Positions 1 through 5,867 of a stretch of 8,662 nucleotides of DNA are shown here, piece after piece. Each line of letters opens with the position of its first letter. Position 1 is the stretch's first letter. Origin of the DNA: Planctomycetota bacterium (GTDB taxonomy: Bacteria; Planctomycetota; Planctomycetia; Pirellulales; Pirellulaceae); assembly GCA_024274855.1 (NCBI GenBank), contig JAJSAJ010000057.1:1-8662 (forward strand), written 5' to 3'. Under the pieces are notes generated by a model that saw only the letters and a program-made list of their open reading frames with translations, had not been told where the DNA came from and did not search any database. A program made the translations under genes and the position numbers.

Positions 1-5
1 ATCCT

Positions 6-143
6 CCTTAGCTGCGAGCCTGATTCACCCATGGGACAAGCCCATGGGGGTCTGTAGGTGGACGAGTGCGACAGCCTTAGCTGCGAGCCTGATTCACCCA
101 TGGGACAAGCCCATGGGGGTCTGTAGGCGGACGAGTGCGACAG
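6..143. repeat. Two tandem copies of a 69-bp repeat
   Basis: Copy 1 is 6-74 and copy 2 is 75-143. They abut and differ at only one base (T59 versus C128). Each copy starts CCTTAGCTGCGAGCC and ends GACGAGTGCGACAG. Each contains two CCCATGGG octamers separated by ACAAG (28-35 and 41-48 in copy 1, 97-104 and 110-117 in copy 2). Each octamer is its own reverse complement, so the pair can form a short hairpin in either strand. The array may continue left of the window, because the sequence before position 6 is only five bases long. No protein reading of this stretch looks real. It is probably an intergenic repeat family of this genome. Confidence 0.93.
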
Positions 144-267
144 TTATTGATTGGCGAATTCTTAAGGTGCGGCTTTTCGGTGGGGTACTCTGTTTTGTTG
201 GTGGCGTTTGTGTTCGAGAGGCTGCGATGCACGATGCGGGTTCACGACTAGCGCGCTCGCAAACGGA

Positions 268-1089
268 TCAAGCGATCTCGGCAAGGCACGATTGGAGGTA
301 CTTAATGCTATCACGAGCGAGCGTTTCAATTCCGGGTGCGTAATCAAAAACTTCGACAGAGATCCAGCCCTGATACTCAATATCCTTGAGTGCTTTGAGG
401 ATGGGCACAAAATCGATCTCGCCCATTCCCGGCCCCTGGCAATTTGCATCATTGGCATGGAAATGGGCAAGCACTGAAGCGCTTTCTCGGATGATTTCAG
501 CGGCGGGCTTCCCTTCGCTAGACATGGCCTTGACATCCAAGTGTAATCGACACGAGGGTGACTGAACCATTTCAACAAGCTGGCGACCAAGTTCGGCCGT
601 CAGTAGAAAGTCGCCTTCTTGTGGACCGAGTGGTTCGACTGCCAGCACGACATTGCATTGCTGAAACACGGGCAATGCCTGGCGAATCACATCGGTTGCA
701 TATTGCATTGCTTGATCATGTGTTATGCCTTCCAACAGGTTGCGCTGTTGTGGGGATCCCAGCACAAGAACGGCCCCCCCCAAATCTCGGCACAGGCGAG
801 CTAGTTCGCTCAGATAAGCGCTTGTCCGTGTGCGCACATCCTTGTCGGGCGACGTCAGGTAATAGCCTTCGGTAAAGGCGAGGAGCCAATGTAGGCCAAC
901 AACGTCAAGTCCTGCTTGGGCCGCTTGGCGGCGAACTTCCGTTCGCTTGGCGGCCGAGATTTGAGTTGCATCCTTATTGATCGTAAAGGGCGCGATTTCT
1001 ATACCTGTGTAGCCACATTGACGCGCGAAGTCAAAAGCCTTTTCGAATGGCCAATCCTGAAATGTTTCGTTGCAAATGGCTAGTTTCAT
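268..1089 (-). CDS. Sugar phosphate isomerase/epimerase-like TIM-barrel protein
   Basis: This 273-residue protein has the pattern of the xylose isomerase-like TIM barrel (AP endonuclease 2 superfamily), whose members isomerise or epimerise sugars and related hydroxy-acids using a divalent metal. Visible elements are the first strand MKLAICNETF (1-10), GYTGIEIAPF (26-35), VVGLHWLL (63-70), AVLVLGSP (106-113), LAVEPLG (149-155), RLHLDVKAM (181-189), AHFHAND (208-214) and WISVEVFD (242-249). The likely metal ligands are E152, D185, H211 and E246. There is no signal peptide, so it is cytoplasmic. An in-frame start at 1212 exists but would overlap the upstream methyltransferase gene. The ATG at 1089 begins the expected first beta strand and is preceded by a purine-rich GGAAAGAG. 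It lies 27 nt after the methyltransferase stop, so co-transcription is likely. The substrate cannot be inferred. The coding strand carries a run of eight G (774-781) at D-L-G-G-A. Confidence 0.9.
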   Translation of the reverse strand: MKLAICNETFQDWPFEKAFDFARQCGYTGIEIAPFTINKDATQISAAKRTEVRRQAAQAGLDVVGLHWLLAFTEGYYLTSPDKDVRTRTSAYLSELARLCRDLGGAVLVLGSPQQRNLLEGITHDQAMQYATDVIRQALPVFQQCNVVLAVEPLGPQEGDFLLTAELGRQLVEMVQSPSCRLHLDVKAMSSEGKPAAEIIRESASVLAHFHANDANCQGPGMGEIDFVPILKALKDIEYQGWISVEVFDYAPGIETLARDSIKYLQSCLAEIA

Positions 1090-1117
1090 GAGGCTCTTTC
1101 CAAATGAGTTCTGGGTG

Positions 1118-2041
1118 TCAGGATATTCCAGGGAGTTTCTTCTGCCGCGATATTGCAGGCTTGCGAGACTTGCGTTTGCCCAATCGGGTGCCGTCAACGG
1201 TCGACGGGGCACTGACGGTTGGCTCGGGGGCTCCGTTCAACGCGTCTCCGGACCGGATTGCTTCGAGGCGTTCCTGGATCTTGACGACATATTGGTCGGA
1301 GAGCTCAAAGCCAGTATACCGGCGTTTTAGTTTCTTTGCGACGGCCAACGTCGTACCGCTGCCGGCAAAAGGGTCCAATACGGTTTCACCTTCGTGGCTG
1401 CATGCCCGAATGATCCGGCCGAGTAGTTGTTCGGGCATCTGGCAACCATGGAATCCGGCTCGTTCCTTAAAGGTCCCTGCCACGCGAGGGAAATACCAGG
1501 TATCGTCGTCGGCTTGAAAACCGTCCGGCAAGTCTTGCGGACGCAGGATCCATGTATCGTCCGGCAAGCGGCCTTTGGGGTTGGCTCGCCTGTCACCGTA
1601 GACGAGCTGGCGAGCCGACGGAACACGAATCTGATCGACGTTGAATGTGAAATCCTCGGGATTCTTTACCATGTGAAAAAGATGGGCATGTGACCGGCTA
1701 AACTTATTTGTGCAGTTTACGCCAAACGTGTAGTACCATATTACCCAACTGCGGCAGGCCAAGTGCAGTTGGCGTTGCATGAGTATCTTGAGTTCGGCGG
1801 CATACTCATCACCAATTGCCAGCCAGAACGTACCACTGGGCTTTAACAACCGAATGACTTCAGTGATCCACTTCTGACACCAATCCATGTACTCCTCATC
1901 ACGTCGATCGTCGTCATAGACATCATATTCAAAGCCGATATTAAATGGCGGATCAGCAAACGCAAGATCAACAGACTCTGGTTCCAAGCGAGCCATTCCT
2001 GCGATGCAGTCCTCGTTGTAAACGATGTTGTCTTTTGGCAT
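1118..2041 (-). CDS. Solitary beta-class DNA methyltransferase (N6-adenine or N4-cytosine)
   Basis: The 307-residue protein transfers a methyl group from S-adenosylmethionine to an exocyclic amino group in DNA. The catalytic motif IV DPPFN is at 30-34 and the AdoMet-binding motif I DPFAGSGTT is at 223-231. Motif IV before motif I is the beta-class order of the N6_N4_Mtase family. NIVYNEDC (5-12) is the usual motif preceding DPPF, and GFELSDQY (244-251) is the acidic motif after motif I. The region between, about 85-200, should contain target recognition, but the target site cannot be read from it. The C-terminus (286-307) is a short basic tail (GKRKSRKP), and the RAMA-type C-terminal domain of CcrM is not apparent. 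No restriction endonuclease lies beside it, so a regulatory or housekeeping role is more likely than restriction-modification, which is an inference. No clear Shine-Dalgarno precedes the ATG at 2041. It is the first gene of a probable operon with the isomerase-like gene. Confidence 0.95.
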   Translation of the reverse strand: MPKDNIVYNEDCIAGMARLEPESVDLAFADPPFNIGFEYDVYDDDRRDEEYMDWCQKWITEVIRLLKPSGTFWLAIGDEYAAELKILMQRQLHLACRSWVIWYYTFGVNCTNKFSRSHAHLFHMVKNPEDFTFNVDQIRVPSARQLVYGDRRANPKGRLPDDTWILRPQDLPDGFQADDDTWYFPRVAGTFKERAGFHGCQMPEQLLGRIIRACSHEGETVLDPFAGSGTTLAVAKKLKRRYTGFELSDQYVVKIQERLEAIRSGDALNGAPEPTVSAPSTVDGTRLGKRKSRKPAISRQKKLPGIS

Positions 2042-2373
2042 CCGTTTGTCTCGCGAGCATATTGCAACGAATCAGGAACGAGAAAGAAACCGGTGGCCCT
2101 GCCCTCTGCCCGACAGGTGTGGCCAAGAGGTTCCGGATTCATCGACGACAGAATGCCCCTATCGTAGCATGCATGCCATGGCGTTCAAGAAGTCGGCCGG
2201 TTAATTGCAGTTGCCGAACTTGGAATAGGCGGAGATGGTTGACGTATGAGAAGACGGGCAACGCGTTTTTCGTTCTAGTATACAGGGTCGTGGCTGCGGG
2301 CTATAGTACCGAAACTCGGCCGGCACACGACCCGTTTGCCGCGGACGCTCATCTCTCGTTGGGTTGATTGACC
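2042..2373. other. Divergent intergenic spacer without a recognisable gene
   Basis: This 332-bp stretch separates the methyltransferase (minus) from the glycosyltransferase (plus), so promoters for both should lie here. The open frames in it are short, do not resemble proteins, and shadow the flanking genes. A short palindrome-rich patch GCATGCATGCCATGG lies near 2168-2182. No terminator-like hairpin, RNA gene or large repeat is visible. Confidence 0.6.
2279..2307 (+). promoter_or_regulatory. Candidate sigma70-type promoter for the glycosyltransferase
   Basis: TATACA at 2279-2284 (4 of 6 matches to the -35 consensus) is followed after 17 bp by TATAGT at 2302-2307 (5 of 6 matches to the -10 consensus). 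It lies about 66 bp upstream of the ATG at 2374. It is the best-spaced match found by eye in this spacer. It is low confidence because planctomycete promoters are poorly defined and such matches occur by chance. Confidence 0.3.
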
Positions 2374-3528
2374 ATGGTTTGGTTCTGGATTGTTCTTGCA
2401 ACGGTGAATCTACTACTTCTATTCGGCACGATCATTGTGTGTGCGAATTGGAGTCGGCACGCCGTCTCCCTTCATGACGTCTCAGCGGACGCCATTGAGA
2501 AATGGCCACTCGTATCGATCGTGGTGGCCGCTCGAAACGAGCAAAGGGATATTGAAGTGGCATTGCGTTCACTTCTGAGTCTGGACTATTGCAACCTTGA
2601 GATCATCGTCGTGGACGATCGTTCCACGGACGACACCGGAAAGATTCTGGACCGTCTGGCTGAAGGTAACAGCCGGCTGTTGATTCAACACGTTGTCGAT
2701 TTGCCGTCTGGTTGGATCGGCAAGAACCATGCACTCTATTCGGGTGCACGCGTGGCTCGAGGTGATCTGCTGTTGTTTACAGACGCGGATGTCGTGATGG
2801 AAGTGACCACATTGCGCCGCGCCGTTACATATTTGCTGGAAAACAATCTGGATCATCCGGCACTTGCCCCACGTATCGACGTCCCGTCGCGGATGTTGCA
2901 GGCGTTTGTCGTATTGTTCTTGAATCTCTTTGTGCTCTATATCCGCCCTTGGCGGATTTCCGATCCCAATAGTTCCGCGCACGTTGGCATTGGCGCTTTC
3001 AATCTAGTCAGGAAAACGGCTTATCAAGAGGTGGGAACTCACCGGACGATTGCCTTGCGGCCTGATGATGATCTCAAGCTCGGAAAGATCATAAAGCAGC
3101 AGGGGTTTCGACAGGATATTGTGGATGGAATCGAGTTAGTTCGAGTTCCCTGGTACGCATCGGTGGCGGAGTTGGTTTCCGGGATGGAAAAAAACGCGTT
3201 TTCTGGCGTTGAGTACAGTGTCTTTGCGGTAATCGGAATTAGCGTGCTATTGCTGGTGTTCATGATCTGGCCGTTTGTTGCCGTTGTCATTCTGAGCGGT
3301 TTGCCGCGTTTCTTTTATATTATCGTCATCGCGTTGTTGTGGACGCAAGCATGGCTTGCGGCACGTTCTGCACGAATGCCGTGGCAGGCAGTTGTGTTAT
3401 GCCCGCTTGCTGCACTTCTGTTGATATGGATTCAGTGGCGAGCGATGTGTTTGACGTATGTCCGTGGCGGAATTGTCTGGCGCGACACTTTGTATCCACT
3501 TTCGGAGTTGCGAAAGAACCGCGTCTGA
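2374..3528 (+). CDS. Membrane-anchored family 2 glycosyltransferase (HpnB/CrtQ-like layout)
   Basis: This 384-residue protein transfers a sugar from a nucleotide-sugar donor at the cytoplasmic face of the membrane. An N-terminal membrane segment (about 2-26) precedes a GT-A domain starting VSIVVAARNE (47-56). It carries VVDDRSTDDT (79-88), GWIGKNHAL (113-121), the DXD metal/nucleotide motif TDAD (136-139) and an acidic RPDDD (229-233) where the catalytic base usually lies. The C-terminal part has three likely membrane helices (about 284-308, 312-330 and 337-355) and ends with RGGIVWRDTLYPL (364-376). The GWxGK element, the C-terminal helices and the RGGIxWRDT end resemble hopene-associated HpnB and carotenoid CrtQ-type transferases. 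That is resemblance from memory, and no hopanoid or carotenoid gene is in the window. A TTG at 2368 in the same frame is a poorer start than this ATG. No Shine-Dalgarno is evident. The acceptor is unknown. Confidence 0.92.
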   Translation: MVWFWIVLATVNLLLLFGTIIVCANWSRHAVSLHDVSADAIEKWPLVSIVVAARNEQRDIEVALRSLLSLDYCNLEIIVVDDRSTDDTGKILDRLAEGNSRLLIQHVVDLPSGWIGKNHALYSGARVARGDLLLFTDADVVMEVTTLRRAVTYLLENNLDHPALAPRIDVPSRMLQAFVVLFLNLFVLYIRPWRISDPNSSAHVGIGAFNLVRKTAYQEVGTHRTIALRPDDDLKLGKIIKQQGFRQDIVDGIELVRVPWYASVAELVSGMEKNAFSGVEYSVFAVIGISVLLLVFMIWPFVAVVILSGLPRFFYIIVIALLWTQAWLAARSARMPWQAVVLCPLAALLLIWIQWRAMCLTYVRGGIVWRDTLYPLSELRKNRV

Positions 3529-3657
3529 ACCGCGTTGCCTGTCCGGAAGTGCCAGGCGAAGTGGCGACCCTGCCGCCCTAGGTGTTTTAAGGTGATATCG
3601 CTAATATGCACGGAACATGAAGTTGGTTGTGGGATTGCGCTTTATTCGAGGCGACGT

Positions 3658-3661
3658 GGAG
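3658..3661 (+). promoter_or_regulatory. Shine-Dalgarno GGAG deciding the start of the M28-like lipoprotein
   Basis: GGAG lies 9 nt before the ATG at 3671. The upstream in-frame ATG at 3617 has only a GGA two bases away. A start at 3671 also places basic residues and a hydrophobic stretch directly at the N-terminus, giving a normal lipoprotein signal peptide. Confidence 0.55.
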
Positions 3662-3670
3662 CATCACCTT

Positions 3671-4687
3671 ATGAACATCCAGCCGGGTCGACACGTTCGA
3701 AGGAAACGAAACCGGCTTCTCTTGGTGACGCTTGGTTTCTTTCTTGGGGCATGCTCTGATAACGTTGTGGCTCAGACGACGGCCAGGGGCGATGGTAAAG
3801 GTGGTTCGCAAGCGGCGCAGCTTCTTGTTGACGGACGCCGTGCGTATCGACATCTGAATGATATATGCAATTTAGGTCCTCGTTTTTCCGGATCAGATGG
3901 GATGCGTCGGCAGCAACGGATGCTAGCTGAGCACTTCAGAAGACTAGGAGGCACCGTTTGGATTCAGCCGTTTCAGGTACGTCATCCTGAAACCGGGCGG
4001 CCAGTGAAGATGGGCAATTTGGTTGTTCAGTGGCACGCTGATCGCACGAGTCGTATTTTGTTGAGTGCTCACTATGACACGCGTCCATTTCCCGACCGGG
4101 ATTCTGATATCTCCAGGCGTCATGGCACGTTTATTGGTGCCAATGATGGGGCCAGTGGTGTCGCCGTTTTGTGTGAACTCGCTTATCACATGGCTTCGTT
4201 ACAGGGGTCGGTTGGTGTCGATTTTGTGTTGTTTGATGGAGAAGAGTTTGTTTTTGACGATCAGCGTGACAGCTATTTTTGTGGATCAACGTATTTTGCT
4301 CGACAGCATGCAGCCCATTCTCCCAAGTATCGGTATCGGTGGTGTGTGTTGCTAGACATGGTGGGAGATGCCGAGTTGCAAATTTACCAAGAGCGAATCA
4401 GTGTCTATCATGCGTTGCCCCTGGTTCAGGCTATTTGGAGGGTGGCAAAACGTGAAGGAGCGGACGCGTTTGTACCGCGTATACGTCATCGCGTGCAGGA
4501 CGATCATTTGCCGCTGAACGAAATCGCCCATATTCCGACATGCCTCTTGATTGATTTCGATTATCCTCGACCCGGGACCCACATAAGTTATTGGCACACT
4601 CGCCAGGACACTCCAGACAAGTGTTCGGCCGCTTCATTGGCTGTTGTGGGACGCGTGCTTCTAGCGTGGCTACGTGAAGAGCGCTAG
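3671..4687 (+). CDS. M28-family lipoprotein, glutaminyl-peptide cyclotransferase-like metalloenzyme
   Basis: This 338-residue exported zinc-dependent enzyme resembles either an M28 aminopeptidase or a glutaminyl cyclase, which converts N-terminal glutamine to pyroglutamate. The N-terminus is basic (RHVRRKRNR), then hydrophobic, then the lipobox L-G-A-C with the lipidated cysteine at C28, so it should be membrane-tethered outside the cytoplasm. The fold motifs are SAHYDT (132-137, H134), GANDGASG (156-163, D159), FDGEEF (188-193, E191/E192), LLDMVGD (227-233, D229), QDDHLPL (276-282) and SYWHTRQDTPDK (306-317, H309). The DDHxP element followed by a hydrophobic strand and WHT closely follows the human glutaminyl cyclase pattern, which favours the QC-like branch (M28C) over a general aminopeptidase. 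The longer in-frame start at 3617 would add 18 residues before the signal peptide and is less likely. It lies 142 bp after the glycosyltransferase, so shared transcription is possible but unproven. Confidence 0.9.
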   Translation: MNIQPGRHVRRKRNRLLLVTLGFFLGACSDNVVAQTTARGDGKGGSQAAQLLVDGRRAYRHLNDICNLGPRFSGSDGMRRQQRMLAEHFRRLGGTVWIQPFQVRHPETGRPVKMGNLVVQWHADRTSRILLSAHYDTRPFPDRDSDISRRHGTFIGANDGASGVAVLCELAYHMASLQGSVGVDFVLFDGEEFVFDDQRDSYFCGSTYFARQHAAHSPKYRYRWCVLLDMVGDAELQIYQERISVYHALPLVQAIWRVAKREGADAFVPRIRHRVQDDHLPLNEIAHIPTCLLIDFDYPRPGTHISYWHTRQDTPDKCSAASLAVVGRVLLAWLREER

Positions 4688-4719
4688 GGCTTAGGTTCGT
4701 AAGATGCGCGCACGTTGTC

Positions 4720-4761
4720 CGACGGACGCCCACGTCCGTCGAATGAACGAATGTGGGCGTC
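4720..4761. repeat. Overlapping, mutually exclusive inverted repeats after the M28 gene
   Basis: CGACGGAC (4720-4727) pairs with GTCCGTCG (4734-4741) around a 6-nt loop. Alternatively GACGCCCAC (4725-4733) pairs perfectly with GTGGGCGTC (4753-4761) around a 19-nt loop. The arms share bases, so only one hairpin can form at a time. The site begins 33 bp after the M28 stop codon. There is no following T tract, so it is not a standard intrinsic terminator, though it could stop transcription or protect the 3' end. Confidence 0.6.
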
Positions 4762-4909
4762 TGTTGGGCGATTTCGTTGTGGCCATCGGCTGCGTGCGTT
4801 TTGTTGCCATTCCGGCGGATGGTGAGCGTTGTTACTCGGACGTTGGGATTTTGCCGTGCTGGGTTTGAAATGTGGCGTCACGTAGGCAGTGATCGTTAGT
4901 TGGGCCAAC

Positions 4910-4980
4910 GGGAGGGCGAGGCTCCTGCCGAGCCGCGTGTTTTGTTGGCCCGAACGGCTCGGCAGGAGCCTCGCCTTCCC
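4910..4980. repeat. REP-like 71-bp palindrome, copy 1
   Basis: The left arm 4910-4935 (GGGAGGGCGAGGCTCCTGCC then GAGCCG) and the right arm 4955-4980 are reverse complements over 26 bp with one mismatch. A 19-nt loop containing GTTTTGTTGGCCC separates them. An outer dyad flanks the palindrome: GGCAGTGATCG (4885-4895) against CGATCACTTGCC (4988-4999), 8 bp perfect and longer with one bulge. The same element appears in the opposite orientation at 5432-5502. It is likely a mobile or dispersed intergenic hairpin family. Confidence 0.9.
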
Positions 4981-5015
4981 GCTGAGTCGATCACTTGCCA
5001 TTTGGCTAAAGTGTT

Positions 5016-5151
<136 letters not shown>

Positions 5152-5413
5152 CGGGGAACGCTCCGGTGCTAACGCGATGGCAGACGAAAACCTCGTGAAC
5201 GACTACCGTATTTTTTGCCCGGGCTGGGTGGGACCCGGAGGACTCGAAGCTTACAAACAGGTGCCTTTTTTCTCGCACAGCGGCCGTTTTCTACTTCATC
5301 CATGGCATATCGGCGTCATTTTCGGGGCAAAAGCTGGTCGTTTTGTCGGTTGCCACATCGGCCAAGACTGATCAGACTGATCTTAGCGGAACGTAAAGGG
5401 CGGCTTGGGCAAC

Positions 5414-5539
5414 TAGGCTTTGTCTCAAGACGGGAGGGGGAGGCTCCTGCCGAGCCGGTCTGACCGACAAAACAATGGGCTCAGCAGGAGCTTCGCCCTC
5501 CCGGAAATACTGCTTCTCCGGGTTTTGAGACAAAGCCTA
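5414..5539. mobile_element. MITE-like element with 15-bp terminal inverted repeats
   Basis: TAGGCTTTGTCTCAA (5414-5428) and TTGAGACAAAGCCTA (5525-5539) are perfect reverse complements and bound about 126 bp. The match continues imperfectly inward (GACGGGAG against CTCCGGGTTTT). The ends are TA on both sides, consistent with a TA target duplication but also simply part of the symmetry. The interior is almost entirely the second REP-like palindrome (5432-5502) plus a short spacer, GAAATACTGCTTCT. There is no transposase, so if mobile it would be a non-autonomous element moved by an enzyme elsewhere. GGCTTTGT ends recall some IS5-group termini, but this is a weak resemblance from memory. Confidence 0.55.
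5432..5502. repeat. REP-like 71-bp palindrome, copy 2 (inverted relative to copy 1)
   Basis: The arms are 5432-5456 (GGGAGGGGGAGGCTCCTGCC then GAGCC) and 5477-5502. Read on the minus strand this element aligns without gaps to 4910-4980: both are exactly 71 bp, and about 60 of 71 bases agree by hand count, including the loop core GTTTTGT. The two copies are therefore the same asymmetric element in opposite orientations, about 450 bp apart. Confidence 0.88.
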
Positions 5540-5626
5540 ATGGTCCGGGCAGGTTGCTCAAACATCAAGCGACGTGGGTGTTGGGTATCGGATCACTGGG
5601 GACGACTTGCACCAAGCTCCAATGAG

Positions 5627-5656
5627 TTGACTTTGGCATTTTGGATTGAGTGTTAC
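5627..5656 (+). promoter_or_regulatory. Weak candidate promoter upstream of the adaptor gene
   Basis: TTGACT (5627-5632, 5 of 6 matches to the -35 consensus) is followed after 18 bp by TGTTAC (5651-5656, only 3 of 6 matches to the -10 consensus). It lies about 210 bp before the ATG at 5868 in a stretch free of repeats. The -10 match is poor, so this is only a place to look for a transcription start. Confidence 0.2.
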
Positions 5657-5867
5657 TTGCTTCGATTAATGGCATTTCCTCGCGTAGCCGGATAACGTGC
5701 TGCAGTTGCTCCGTCCAACAGTACAGCGTTGGTGCTGGATTGACCGAGGATTATTGTCAGCAGAGATGTGTGCGGTTCATTGTTAGGGGCGACGTCGTTG
5801 GAAGGACATCACTGCGACATTTGAAAACCGGGCAGGCGATAGTTTCGAGCACGCTGGGAAATGGGTT

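Noticed and set aside
44..343. Open frames through the 69-bp tandem repeat and the leftmost spacer
   Set aside because: The repeated peptide comes from the DNA repeat, and the rest lies antisense to the isomerase-like gene.
1090..1212. Longer N-terminus for the isomerase-like protein from 1212
   Set aside because: It would overlap the methyltransferase gene and add 41 residues (PRRPLTAPDW...) before the natural first beta strand.
3535..3559. Hairpin TTGCCTG / CAGGCGA after the glycosyltransferase as a terminator
   Set aside because: It has only seven pairs including a wobble, an 11-nt loop and no T tract, so it is too weak to call.
5177..5371. Open frame of 64 codons (MADENLVNDYRIFCPG...)
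   Set aside because: It has no ribosome binding site and no recognisable domain, lies among repeats, and ends inside the AGACTGATC tandem repeat. I cannot separate it from chance.
5420..5695. Open frames reading REGEAPAEP-like peptides across both 71-bp elements
   Set aside because: They are translations of the palindromic repeats; the same peptide arises at both copies and on both strands.
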